Source: a bacterium (GTDB taxonomy: Bacteria > Armatimonadota > Zipacnadia > Zipacnadales > Zipacnadaceae). From it: a stretch of DNA of 64,000 nucleotides. A program made the translations under genes and the position numbers. Each line of letters starts with the position of its first letter. Within the stretch, counting starts at the first letter, position 1. The stretch is taken from NCBI GenBank assembly GCA_030615605.1, contig JAUWYY010000003.1:62001-126000 (forward strand), read 5' to 3'. Under the pieces are notes generated by a model. The model saw only the letters and a program-made list of their open reading frames with translations. It was not told the origin of the DNA and searched no databases. This document shows positions 54,020-62,518 of the stretch, piece after piece.

Positions 54020-54186
54020 GGACCCACATACACATCCCGGCCTTGCACCCGAGTGGGCGCGACTGGCCGGCTGATGCAAGAATCTCAGACTTGCTCAAGG
54101 ATTAGGCGTTCTGGCGAGCGCGGCCCGCCGTCCTGCCAGTCTCTTCCCCAGCTAAGTATAGCACCTGCCGCCCTTGCAGGTTGAAC

Positions 54187-54345
54187 TCAGGATAGCCCTA
54201 CCACGGCGGGAGAGCGTGGGGCTGCCGTGGGTACGGCAGGGGGCCTCAGCAGACCGGACTGAGAAGCTCTCGGCTGCAGGGGGAAGGTCACACGGCGACT
54301 GAGGCGGAAACTGGCGTCATCGCAAATCGACACGGAGGTAGTAAT
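54187..54345 (+). promoter_or_regulatory. Candidate structured 5' leader of the hydroxypyruvate isomerase-like gene
   Basis: The 326-base gap 54020-54345 has no gene. Its 3' half can fold as a three-way junction: GAGAGC (54210-54215) pairs with GCTCTC (54266-54271), enclosing two hairpins, CTGCCGT/ACGGCAG (54222-54228 with 54233-54239, 4-base loop) and CTCAG/CTGAG (54245-54249 with 54259-54263). About 65 bases of G-rich sequence follow before a GGAGG site. It does not match any riboswitch class I can recall. A cis-regulatory RNA is plausible. Confidence 0.4.
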
Positions 54346-55122
54346 ATGATAAAGCTGTCCGCTTGCATCGAGATGTTGTTCGCGGAGATTGATGAGTTCA
54401 GCCAACGCATCCCAGCCGCAGCCGAGGCTGGCCTGGACGGTGTCGAGTTCTGGAGTTACTCCAACAAGGACCTGGACGCCGTAGCCAGCGCCTGTCAGAA
54501 TACTGGCCTACCACTTACAGCAATGATCGTAGAAGCGCCCGAGGGGATGCTGGATCACCGCCTGGCCGACCAGTTTGCGGAGGCCGCCAAGCAGGCCATC
54601 GCTGCAGCCCAGAGCGTCGGCTGCTCCACGCTCATCTGCACCACCGGCAACATCGAAGAGCCGATCAATCGCAATCGCGCCCACGCCGGAGTGGTCGCCT
54701 GCCTAAAGACAGCAGCACCACTGGCCGAAGAAGCCGAGGTCACGCTCGTCCTCGAGCCGCTCAATGTCCTGGTTGACCATCCGGGGTATTTCTTGACATC
54801 CAGCCTGGAGGGCTTCGAGATAGTCGAGCAGGTGAATAGCTCCGCGGTGAAGTTGCTGTATGACATCTATGACCAGCAGATCACCGAGGGCAATCTCATC
54901 GCCACCATCACCTCGCACATCAAGCTGATCGGCCATTTCCACGCCGCTGACGTCCCCGGCCGCCACGAGCCGGGCACCGGGGAGATCAACTACGCCAACG
55001 TGTTGGCGGCCATTGACGAGGCCGGCTACGAGGGCTTCGTGGGATTGGAGTATGCACCGACCGTTGACACTGCCGAAAGTCTCCAAGCGCTTCTGGCAAT
55101 GCGGGAGGAGATCAACTCTTAG
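54346..55122 (+). CDS. hyi: Hydroxypyruvate isomerase-like TIM-barrel protein
   Basis: Hyi-type proteins belong to the xylose-isomerase-like TIM-barrel superfamily. The 258-residue protein shows EAGLDGVEFWSYSNKDLD, LVLEPLNVLVDHPGYFLTS with the metal-binding Glu, LLYDIYDQQITEGNL, and HFHAADVPGRHEPGTGEINY with the His/Asp/Arg ligands, closely matching hydroxypyruvate isomerase. The terminal GLEYAPT supplies the last Glu. GGAGG is 8 bases before the ATG. Another ketose isomerase or epimerase activity of the same family is possible. Its 3' end overlaps the convergent lipoprotein gene by 4 bases. Confidence 0.82.
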   Translation: MIKLSACIEMLFAEIDEFSQRIPAAAEAGLDGVEFWSYSNKDLDAVASACQNTGLPLTAMIVEAPEGMLDHRLADQFAEAAKQAIAAAQSVGCSTLICTTGNIEEPINRNRAHAGVVACLKTAAPLAEEAEVTLVLEPLNVLVDHPGYFLTSSLEGFEIVEQVNSSAVKLLYDIYDQQITEGNLIATITSHIKLIGHFHAADVPGRHEPGTGEINYANVLAAIDEAGYEGFVGLEYAPTVDTAESLQALLAMREEINS

Positions 55123-55805
55123 CGAACCACTGTTACCTCACAGTTGCCCTGAACTCCAGAGATCAGGTCAGTCGCCGTGATCAAGCAGAAGCCGCCCGCG
55201 GCCAGGCCTTCGACAATGCCATCAGCACTGACAACCGCCACCGTGGGATCCCCACTGCTCCACACGATATCGCCGGCCACCACGTTTCCGTCAGAGTCAT
55301 AGCAGACAGCCGTCAGCGGAGCCTGTTCTTGCACACCAACTACTAGCACCGGAGGCAGGACCTCTACCAGAACTGTGAGTGCCTCAGTAAACAGATGCAC
55401 TATGCTCGTCCGCCCGGCGACAACTTGGGTCGGTGCGTGAGCCTGGGCGATGACCGGCCCGGTTCCATCAAATGACACATAGGCCAATGCCTGCACCAGA
55501 TAGTCGCCCGGCGGTACGCCCCTGACGGTCCCCCCCACCTGGGCGCTACCCGAATCCCGTCTTATCAGCAGGTCCGGCACAACCGGTCCCGTAGAACCCG
55601 CCGGAGCCACCACTTGGATGCGCACGCTGTTAGTGGCATTCGGCAGCCCCTGAGGGGCCGGACCAGCCGGCTGCGACTGCTCTGGAAACACCACAGTAAC
55701 TGAGATCTCTCCCGTCGCGCTGGAGCCTGAGCCTCCGCCACAGCCAGCTATTACCACAGCAATGACTACCGCCACGACTATTAAGGTAAGCTCTGCACGC
55801 TGCAT
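55119..55805 (-). CDS. Lipoprotein with Big_2-like domain
   Basis: The 228-residue protein begins with a hydrophobic signal and a lipobox VVIAGC (Cys 23), followed by a Gly/Ser spacer. The middle holds a beta-rich domain with GVPPGDYLVQALAY, similar to carboxypeptidase-regulatory-type folds. The C-terminal domain reads DIVWSSGDPTVAVVSADGIV and GGFCLITATD, the pattern of bacterial Ig-like Big_2. It should be anchored in the membrane, facing the periplasm or surface. It lies 40 bases after the FecR-barrel gene on the same strand and may be the last gene of that operon. Confidence 0.85.
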   Translation of the reverse strand: MQRAELTLIVVAVVIAVVIAGCGGGSGSSATGEISVTVVFPEQSQPAGPAPQGLPNATNSVRIQVVAPAGSTGPVVPDLLIRRDSGSAQVGGTVRGVPPGDYLVQALAYVSFDGTGPVIAQAHAPTQVVAGRTSIVHLFTEALTVLVEVLPPVLVVGVQEQAPLTAVCYDSDGNVVAGDIVWSSGDPTVAVVSADGIVEGLAAGGFCLITATDLISGVQGNCEVTVVR

Positions 55806-55845
55806 CTCTTATCTAATCCTCCTTAGCACCGATCCAATGCCGACA

Positions 55846-57510
55846 TTAGTCCAAGCTGCCGAAGCGCTTGAAGGCGCCGATAGCGCCGTCCCAGTCCCCG
55901 CCCTGGGTGCGTCGCGTCGCAAAGACGCCGGTCCAGCCCTTGTCCATCTCCTGGTAGCCGACCGCCGACCACATCGGAGCGTAGCCGTCGCGTTCGGCAT
56001 ACTCCACAAACAGATCCAGCCCCAGCGTCTGGTACATATTGGGGAAGTAGAAGCCGCAGGTTGTCAGCTTGTTATCCGCCGCATCTTCGCCGACCTCAGC
56101 ATAGAAGTCCAGAGAGCCGGGCCGGACCGGATACGATACATCCACACTCTGGCCGCCGCCCACGCCTCGTTCGTGGAAGTAATTGAATCCTATCTGCCCG
56201 CTGTACAGGGGCAGTCTGAGCCTGCCCAGAGCCCCGCCGCCCTCACCACCTGCGACGATCACCCGATCATAGCTGTCTATCCAGGCCAGATCCACGGTAG
56301 CATGGCGGCCCTTGTAGCGCAGCCGCGCGCCATCGAAAGTCGTGTAACTGAACAGCGAGCCGAGGGTAGAGTTGTTCACCGGCCCCTGCAGATAGTGCTG
56401 CCGGCCCGCAATGATATCAAATTCACCCGCCCGCCACAGACCAAAGCCTTCGCTCAGGGTCGTATGCCACTGCCCACTTAGGTCACTGATGGTCTCTCCG
56501 CCTACCTCCAAGTACAGGTTATTGCCCCAGATGCCGCTGGCCCGCGCCCGCATTCCGGCAAACGAGCCGCCGTTGTACAGCAGCCCGTAGACGTCAAGTT
56601 GGCTGCGCGGGCCATAGAAGTTCCGTCCGAAGGCCGCAGCCGGCTGGGACTGTAACGAGCCGAAAGCCTGTGGGGCAGCCGCCAGCAGCAACCCAGCAGC
56701 TCCACCAAAGCCAGAGACAGCAGCCGAGCCAGCGCCTTCGACGATTACCTCAATGGCACCAGTTGAAGGTGCAATCGCCCCTGCCGTCAGGTCGGCCTGC
56801 CCGGAGCCAATTACCTGCTGTTTGAAGTCGGCGCCCGCCGTGGTACCGGGAGTTGACTGAACAGCGACACCACCCTTTATGCCCTCCCACCACGGCGACA
56901 GCGCGCCCGTAGGAAAACTAGATGGCCATGACGGAGAGGCCGGGCCGGGCGCTCCGCTGGGGCCAACTCCGGACTGCTGCTGATGGCCGACCGTGGTACT
57001 ACCGACGTCAGTGCTGAATACCGCTTCGCCGTCCCAGACGGATACCTGCTCCCGCTCGCGGGGCGGATAGACTCCGGGCGCGGTCGGGCCCTGGAACAGC
57101 ATCTGCGTGCCGCGGACCGCGGCGGTCGCCACTGCGCCCTCAACCTGGGCACCGCTGCCCTTCACCACGTTGGCCAGAACCTGCCCGCTGAGCAGCTTCA
57201 CCTGCCGGCCCGTCACCGACTTGATAACCAGCTCGCTGCGCGGGGCCATGCGCACCACCGTGCCATTGGGGAACTTTATCTCGCACTTCGAGCGTCGCCC
57301 GGTACGCACGCGGCTATCCACGGCAAGCTGCGTACCCACCTGGCTCGTCACAAAGCTGTCCTGCCCGGGAACCTTGTGGGTCACCTTCAACACAATCGCA
57401 CTGATCTGGGCAGTTGGAGCAGCCGCCACCGGCCAAGCCAACGCTACTATCAGGGCTGCGATTGTCAGTAGAATCATCTGTCGGAACGTCACTCTCGCGT
57501 AACTATTCAT
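55846..57510 (-). CDS. FecR-domain protein with C-terminal beta-rich, barrel-like region
   Basis: The 554-residue protein has a signal peptide (ILLTIAALIVALAWPVAA), a FecR domain (about 55-150; CEIKFPNGTVVRMAPRSELVI and TAAVRGTQMLF are typical), a low-complexity Gly/Ser/Pro-rich linker and, from about residue 285 to the end, alternating hydrophobic and aromatic strands (FYGPRSQLDVYGLLYNGGSF, GFGLWRAGEFDIIAGRQHYL). The last part resembles an outer-membrane porin-like barrel. FecR proteins normally sense or transmit signals or bind glycan. It overlaps the cyclase gene by 8 bases, so the two are co-translated and probably work together. Confidence 0.78.
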   Translation of the reverse strand: MNSYARVTFRQMILLTIAALIVALAWPVAAAPTAQISAIVLKVTHKVPGQDSFVTSQVGTQLAVDSRVRTGRRSKCEIKFPNGTVVRMAPRSELVIKSVTGRQVKLLSGQVLANVVKGSGAQVEGAVATAAVRGTQMLFQGPTAPGVYPPREREQVSVWDGEAVFSTDVGSTTVGHQQQSGVGPSGAPGPASPSWPSSFPTGALSPWWEGIKGGVAVQSTPGTTAGADFKQQVIGSGQADLTAGAIAPSTGAIEVIVEGAGSAAVSGFGGAAGLLLAAAPQAFGSLQSQPAAAFGRNFYGPRSQLDVYGLLYNGGSFAGMRARASGIWGNNLYLEVGGETISDLSGQWHTTLSEGFGLWRAGEFDIIAGRQHYLQGPVNNSTLGSLFSYTTFDGARLRYKGRHATVDLAWIDSYDRVIVAGGEGGGALGRLRLPLYSGQIGFNYFHERGVGGGQSVDVSYPVRPGSLDFYAEVGEDAADNKLTTCGFYFPNMYQTLGLDLFVEYAERDGYAPMWSAVGYQEMDKGWTGVFATRRTQGGDWDGAIGAFKRFGSLD

Positions 57511-59425
57511 CTTCTGTCAGCCTCCTCACGGCAAAGACTTCTAATGGCTCACCGCGACCACGGATCTGCGCCTCGCCCAGGGCCTCCAGCTCAAAGCCGG
57601 CCCCCATCTGCTGTTGGGTTGTCTTACTGATCAGGATGCGAGTGCCAAACTCTTTGTTGAGCCCCTCCAGCCGCGAGGCAGTGCTCACTGTGTCCCCAAT
57701 CACTGTGTACTCTAAGAGCTGCTGCGAACCAATATCACCGACCACCAAATCGCCGGTGTGTATTCCCACGCGGACCAGCGTTTCCCAACCCTCCCTCTTT
57801 GACTTCGCCAATAGGCCCTCTGTTTCCTCCCGAATCTGACATGCCGCCAGTACCGCACGTCTGGCGTGGTCGGGGTGGGGCACCGGCGCCCCAAAGGTAG
57901 CCATCACCCCGTCGCCAATGAATTTGTGGACTGTGCCGCCGTGGTGGCGAATGGCCCCGGTAATCCGCGTCAGATACTCGTTCAGCGTCTCCACTACCTG
58001 CTCGGGAGGAGCGCTATGGCAGAAGCTGGTGAAGCCCTGCAGGTCAGTGAACATAACTGTTGCCACCACCCGCTTGCCTTCTACGCCAGCGATGGCCGGG
58101 TTGTCCAGTATTACGTTGAGTACATCGGGGGAAACCCGTTGCGACCAGGACCGATGCAGGTGCCGCCGCTGTCGCTCGGTGGTCAGCTCCAGGTAGACGG
58201 TGCTCCCTACATAGCTAAGCGTCACGCCCAGCAACACCGCTATCGACAGCAGCCACAGGTTGTAAGTCTCGAACAAAATGAGAGCAAGGAAAGCCGGAGC
58301 AACTATCGCCGGCAGCCACAACAGCCCCAGCGACAACAGCGGACGCAGCCGCACCTCAAAGACGGCCACAATGATTGCCAGCAAACCGGTAAGCAAAGCC
58401 GGAAGCACCGGGCTAGCCGGCTTGATATAGCGCTCCCCCACAATGGTATCAATGGCATTGGCCATAACTTCGACACCAGGCATCTGCTCGCCGGCCGCAC
58501 TGTCGGCGGAGGTCTGCCCCCCCAGGGCGACAGGAGTATCATACATGTCCTGCAAGGCCGGATCAGTAGCACCAATCAACACTATCTTACCCGCAATTGT
58601 CGCCGGATCAAACTGACCCTCCAGCACCTGCCAGTACGGAATGCGCTTGATGCCGACCCCCGGACGCCCCCGATAAGCAATGGCAAAGCTGTCTCCGTGC
58701 AGGGAGACACTGTCCACTCCAGCCGCCTTTTCCACCTTCTGCATCTGCGCAGACGCTTCGGTGCCGAGAAACTCAGCCGCCAGCAGCAGCGGCATAGTCG
58801 GCCACGATTCATCCTGGTAGCTGCGTTGCATCCAACAGCGCCGCACCGTCCCGTCCAGGTCCTTGGGCATATTCACCACGCCCATCCCATAGGCAGCCTC
58901 CTCAAAACGCCAGTAGGGGAAATCGGCCTGGATGACATCCGCCGCCATCTCGCCATGGTGGGCACGGCTTTTGGCCATAGATATGGCCAGCACTACATTG
59001 CCCGCCTCGGCCACTGCCTCGGCCAGGGCCAAATCGTCGGCGCTGGGCTCCGGCTCCCAGGCCAGGGGTTTAGCTATGCCACTCTCCCCGCCGCTGACCG
59101 TGCTGAGGATGAGGTCCACACCAATCAACTTCGCGCCGGCCTCGGCTAGATTGCTGATAACCTGGGCATGATAGCTGCGCGGCCACGGCCAGGTACCTAC
59201 CGAAGCGATAGATCTCTCATCAATGGTGACAACAACGAGGTGGTCGCTGGCCGTCTGGGGTACCGAATTGGCCAAGCGAAAGTCGTAGGTGAGCAGCTCC
59301 GCCCGCCACAAGGCCTGGCTGACCAGTCCGAACCTGGCCCCCGGCCAGCATAGCAGCAGGGCCAGTACTGCGGCAACCAGCCCAATTACCCCTGCCATGA
59401 TGTAGCTGGAGCGCCGCCTCTGCAC
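57503..59425 (-). CDS. CHASE2-domain class III adenylate/guanylate cyclase
   Basis: The 640-residue protein has a signal-anchor helix (about 10-28), an extracytoplasmic CHASE2 sensor (about 38-320), three membrane helices (about 330-400) and a class III cyclase domain (about 445-625). Metal-binding Asp residues are in VMFTDLQGFTSF and KFIGDGVMATFG. The helix normally containing the transition-state Asn reads GDTVSTASRLE, with Ser instead of Asn. The Arg is retained. The start is GTG with GGGAG upstream. It is followed with an 8-base overlap by the FecR-barrel protein. It would produce cAMP or cGMP in response to an envelope signal if active. Confidence 0.88.
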   Translation of the reverse strand: MQRRRSSYIMAGVIGLVAAVLALLLCWPGARFGLVSQALWRAELLTYDFRLANSVPQTASDHLVVVTIDERSIASVGTWPWPRSYHAQVISNLAEAGAKLIGVDLILSTVSGGESGIAKPLAWEPEPSADDLALAEAVAEAGNVVLAISMAKSRAHHGEMAADVIQADFPYWRFEEAAYGMGVVNMPKDLDGTVRRCWMQRSYQDESWPTMPLLLAAEFLGTEASAQMQKVEKAAGVDSVSLHGDSFAIAYRGRPGVGIKRIPYWQVLEGQFDPATIAGKIVLIGATDPALQDMYDTPVALGGQTSADSAAGEQMPGVEVMANAIDTIVGERYIKPASPVLPALLTGLLAIIVAVFEVRLRPLLSLGLLWLPAIVAPAFLALILFETYNLWLLSIAVLLGVTLSYVGSTVYLELTTERQRRHLHRSWSQRVSPDVLNVILDNPAIAGVEGKRVVATVMFTDLQGFTSFCHSAPPEQVVETLNEYLTRITGAIRHHGGTVHKFIGDGVMATFGAPVPHPDHARRAVLAACQIREETEGLLAKSKREGWETLVRVGIHTGDLVVGDIGSQQLLEYTVIGDTVSTASRLEGLNKEFGTRILISKTTQQQMGAGFELEALGEAQIRGRGEPLEVFAVRRLTEDE

Positions 59426-59515
59426 GTGGAGTCTCCCTCAGCTCATTCCGCAGGCTATGCGACACACGCCTCCGGTCAGCCCGCACTCGCATAGCGTTGC
59501 TTCGTTGTGAAGCCG

Positions 59516-60931
59516 CTACCGGTGGCACTCCCAGACGATGTCGCCGTCCTCGTAGCGATGTTTTTCGATCGGCTCCCCGCCATCGTCGTCCAGGTCTGAC
59601 CACAGGCTGTAGAGCTTGAATCCCTTGCCTTCGCGCCGGTAGACAAAACTGTTACCACTGAAAGGGTCCTGGGGCAGTTGCCAACTCAGCGTCTGTTGCA
59701 ACTGTGCCAAGCTTTTCGGGTACGCCCGGTGCTCGTATTTGTACGCCTTGAGCGCCAACACCACCCGAAAGAGAGCGATTTGGGCGATACTATAATCCCG
59801 CTTTGCGGCAGCACGTCCGTGGACACTGGTCAATATTCTAGTCACTGGCACCTGGTAGCTGGGCATGTCTTCTAGAGCTTGCTGCTGCGCATCGTAACGT
59901 GTCTTTCCCAGGTGATAAGGTTGTTTGCTGAACTCAATCTGCTCGCGCATGATCGTCAGGTAGTAAAGCTCGTCCAGTTTCTGCAAGGGCCAGGCTAACC
60001 GGCTGCAGTACGTCCTTGCAGCCGCCTTTGAGCGCAGATCTCGACATCCCGGGAACATTTCCGAGAACTCTTCTGGAATATCCGGATATTGCGGGCAGAA
60101 GGTGTAGTAGCAAATGGTCGGGTTGTCGTGAAACACTCGAAATTCGGCCAGGCCCAGCGCTCGCTCGGTGATCATTGCATTAGTAAAGTGGGCGCGCAGG
60201 TCAATCTGGCGCAGGTAGTTTTCCATCTGCCGGGCATCCTGCGGAGAGACAGCTCCGGTGTCGAGGAATCCTTCAGCTTCGCGGATAGTGATCGAATTCA
60301 TCGCAATACTGACCAATTCCGCTATCAAGGTATGCTCGGCGGCGACATGCTCTGACATCCGCAGCCCAATTCGACACCAATCTAGCGCTTCCCTGATGCG
60401 GCCCGCGCGTGCCGAAGCCAGCGCGCGGAGGCTGATGAGGTAGCAGGCCTCCCGGAACTTAGCTAGATGCAGAAATGCGTGTGTTATGCGATCCTCGCCC
60501 TTTTCCCGATGTATCGCAAAAACACTGTACGGACGTTCCGACGCCTGCCGCAGAATCTCGAGGACTTTGGTAGTTTCAGGGTTGGCCAAGAGCGTCTGCA
60601 CTTGCCTCTCAATCTCGGAAGTTGGCTCCTCACGGAATGTTCTGATGAGATCGGAATCTATGTCTGGGAGTAGATCGCTTCCTGCCCAGGGGTCCGGAGC
60701 GTCGAAGTCAATCTGAAAGACCTGCTGATAAAGCACAGCGGCGTTCTGGGCATCAGGAACTGGCTCAGGGGCACACTCGGCGGCCGTCACCGGCCAGCCC
60801 TCGGCGCGGATGCGGGTCAGCTCAACGTTAATCATATGCTGATACTTAATGTCGAAATAGAGCCACAGCCCGACCAGCAAAATCAGGAGCAGGCCAAAGC
60901 CGATTGCCAGTTTGCCCCAGCACGAACGCAT
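59516..60931 (-). CDS. Membrane-anchored protein with pseudopilin-like C-terminus
   Basis: The 471-residue protein has an N-terminal membrane helix (LAIGFGLLLILLVGLWLYF), a long helical region (about 60-400) with no recognised motifs, and a C-terminal stretch (about 410-471; HRAYPKSLAQLQQTL, LPQDPFSGNSFVYR, YSLWSDLDDDGGE) that resembles the mature end of type II secretion GspG pseudopilins. It lacks the prepilin peptidase site, so it is not itself a pseudopilin. Proteins of this layout occur in Planctomycetes and related groups as unknowns. AGGAGG precedes the ATG. It has its own promoter at 61042-61070. Confidence 0.7.
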   Translation of the reverse strand: MRSCWGKLAIGFGLLLILLVGLWLYFDIKYQHMINVELTRIRAEGWPVTAAECAPEPVPDAQNAAVLYQQVFQIDFDAPDPWAGSDLLPDIDSDLIRTFREEPTSEIERQVQTLLANPETTKVLEILRQASERPYSVFAIHREKGEDRITHAFLHLAKFREACYLISLRALASARAGRIREALDWCRIGLRMSEHVAAEHTLIAELVSIAMNSITIREAEGFLDTGAVSPQDARQMENYLRQIDLRAHFTNAMITERALGLAEFRVFHDNPTICYYTFCPQYPDIPEEFSEMFPGCRDLRSKAAARTYCSRLAWPLQKLDELYYLTIMREQIEFSKQPYHLGKTRYDAQQQALEDMPSYQVPVTRILTSVHGRAAAKRDYSIAQIALFRVVLALKAYKYEHRAYPKSLAQLQQTLSWQLPQDPFSGNSFVYRREGKGFKLYSLWSDLDDDGGEPIEKHRYEDGDIVWECHR

Positions 60932-61250
60932 CGGCTGTCCTCCTTGCGTTGCCCAGCTTTGTCAACACAACTAGAAGGGAGCAAGACTCGTCCCCGCCAT
61001 CCACCGCCACCCCGCGCAGGGTCGATCTCCTAGCACAGGCCATTATACTATCTATTGAGTGGCTCGTAAACTGGTGCTGTCATCGCGAGGCAGGACATAC
61101 GGGTCAGATTAGCGAAGTTAAGTTCATAGATTTCCGCAGGAGCCTTGACACATCTGTCCCGAAATAGGAAACCAACAGGTTCTACATCCTCGCCCCTGCT
61201 ATGCACCTACGCAGGATGATGAATAATAGTGCAAGACCGGACAAGCAGCT
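60932..61250. other. Divergent intergenic region before the ArsP_2-type transporter
   Basis: Apart from the minus promoter at 61042-61070 no gene is visible. On the plus strand a TTGACA (61145-61150) has no -10 at a normal distance, and an AATAAT (61222-61227) has no -35. The plus promoter is therefore not defined. Confidence 0.3.
61042..61070 (-). promoter_or_regulatory. Promoter of the pseudopilin-like gene
   Basis: On the minus strand TTTACG (61065-61070), 17 bases, TATAAT (61042-61047). Transcription should start near 61036, about 105 bases before the ATG. Confidence 0.65.
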
Positions 61251-62276
61251 ATGGACATCGCTATTGCCACGTTGAAGCATACCCTCTTGATCACGGCCTT
61301 CGTCTTTATGATGATGTTGTTAATCGAGTACGTTAACGTCCTCACCCGTGGTGTCTTGACGGAGGGGCTACGACGCGGAGGCTGGCAAGCCTACATCCTG
61401 GCCGTCTTTCTGGGAGCAACTCCGGGATGTCTGGGGGCTTTTGCCGTTGTGACGCTCTACGAGCATGGCATCATTTCGATAGGCGCGCTCACTGCGACTA
61501 TGATCGCCACCAGTGGCGATGAAGCGTTCGTAATGCTGGCTATGATCCCCCGCAGCTTCGCCATGCTGACTGGGGTACTGATAGCAGTTGCGCTTGGCGC
61601 TGGGGTTCTTCTCGATTGGTACCTGCGGCACTGCCGCCGACCGATCTCAGCACCGACTCATACCTACCAGGTCCATGGCGAAGCCTGCCCGTGCTACCCC
61701 CGGGGGCAGATCCTCCAACAATGGCGCGAATGTACGCTCGCGCGCGCCAGCCTGGCGGCCACAATAGGCCTGTTCCTGGGCGCGCTGCTTATCGGCGAGG
61801 TCGGCCCAGATCAGTGGAACTGGGTCCGCGTAACTCTCTTGGTGGCCTCAGCCATTAGCCTGTTTATAGTATGCACCGTCCCCGAGCACTTCCTGCAGGA
61901 GCACCTATGGGAGCACGTGGTGAAGCAGCACGTGCCCAGGATCTTTATGTGGACATTCGGCGCTCTGCTTCTTACCGCCCTATCCAATCAGCATTTGCAT
62001 CTGGATCAATTGGTCGAGGCCAACCCCCTGGCGGTGCTCGCAGTTGCCGGTCTGGTGGGCATAATCCCGGAATCGGGCCCCCACCTGTTTTTCGTGACCA
62101 TGTATGCCCGGGGCACGATTCCCTTCAGCATACTGCTAACCAACTCGGTGGTCCAAGACGGCCACGGCATGTTGCCGCTGCTGGCTCACTCGCGCCGCGA
62201 TTTCATCGTCGTTAAGACCGTCAATCTCGTCGTTGGCTTGCTTGTTGGTCTTGCGGTGCTCGCCACCGGATGGTAA
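61251..62276 (+). CDS. ArsP_2-type putative metal (manganese/arsenic) transporter
   Basis: The 341-residue membrane protein has about ten helices in two inverted, similar halves: the first with FLGATPGCLGAFAVVTLYEHG and ATSGDEAFVMLAMIP, the second with GIIPESGPHLFFVTMYARG and VVQDGHGMLPLL. This internal symmetry and the GxxP / GD/EA signatures match the putative manganese transporter or ArsP_2 heavy-metal exporter family. A loop containing HGEACPCYPRG with two Cys and a His lies between the halves and could bind metal. No regulatory site was recognised upstream. The ion is not known. Confidence 0.8.
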   Translation: MDIAIATLKHTLLITAFVFMMMLLIEYVNVLTRGVLTEGLRRGGWQAYILAVFLGATPGCLGAFAVVTLYEHGIISIGALTATMIATSGDEAFVMLAMIPRSFAMLTGVLIAVALGAGVLLDWYLRHCRRPISAPTHTYQVHGEACPCYPRGQILQQWRECTLARASLAATIGLFLGALLIGEVGPDQWNWVRVTLLVASAISLFIVCTVPEHFLQEHLWEHVVKQHVPRIFMWTFGALLLTALSNQHLHLDQLVEANPLAVLAVAGLVGIIPESGPHLFFVTMYARGTIPFSILLTNSVVQDGHGMLPLLAHSRRDFIVVKTVNLVVGLLVGLAVLATGW

Positions 62277-62279
62277 GCT

Positions 62280-62375
62280 GTGCTGGCGGTGCTGCTGGCC
62301 TGCAGTAGCTACCTTGTTGTTCTCGGCTACCAGACTGTGACTTCAAACCGACTGAGCCAAACGCCTGCCGGCTAA
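62280..62375 (+). CDS. Possible 31-residue membrane peptide
   Basis: Too short for the ORF track: GTG 62280 to TAA 62375 encodes MLAVLLACSSYLVVLGYQTV plus an 11-residue polar tail, a single hydrophobic segment. It begins 4 bases after the transporter stop. There is no strong ribosome-binding site other than GGATGG inside the end of the transporter gene, so it may be chance. Confidence 0.3.
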   Translation: MLAVLLACSSYLVVLGYQTVTSNRLSQTPAG

Positions 62376-62518
62376 GCGAGTCGCAGCCAGGCTACCACCA
62401 GGAGGATGTATGATGAAGGGTTTTCGCTGCGGACCAGGGCTAATTGTAGCCAGTAAGCAGCCGAGGGCAGGAATACAAGCGACCAAGGAAGAAACAGGTA
62501 CATACTCCAGGAAAGAGG

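Noticed and set aside
57866-59149. 427-residue ORF antisense to the CHASE2 cyclase
   Set aside because: It lies wholly within a conserved gene on the other strand, has a His/Arg/Gln-rich composition typical of antisense GC-rich frames, and shows no domain.
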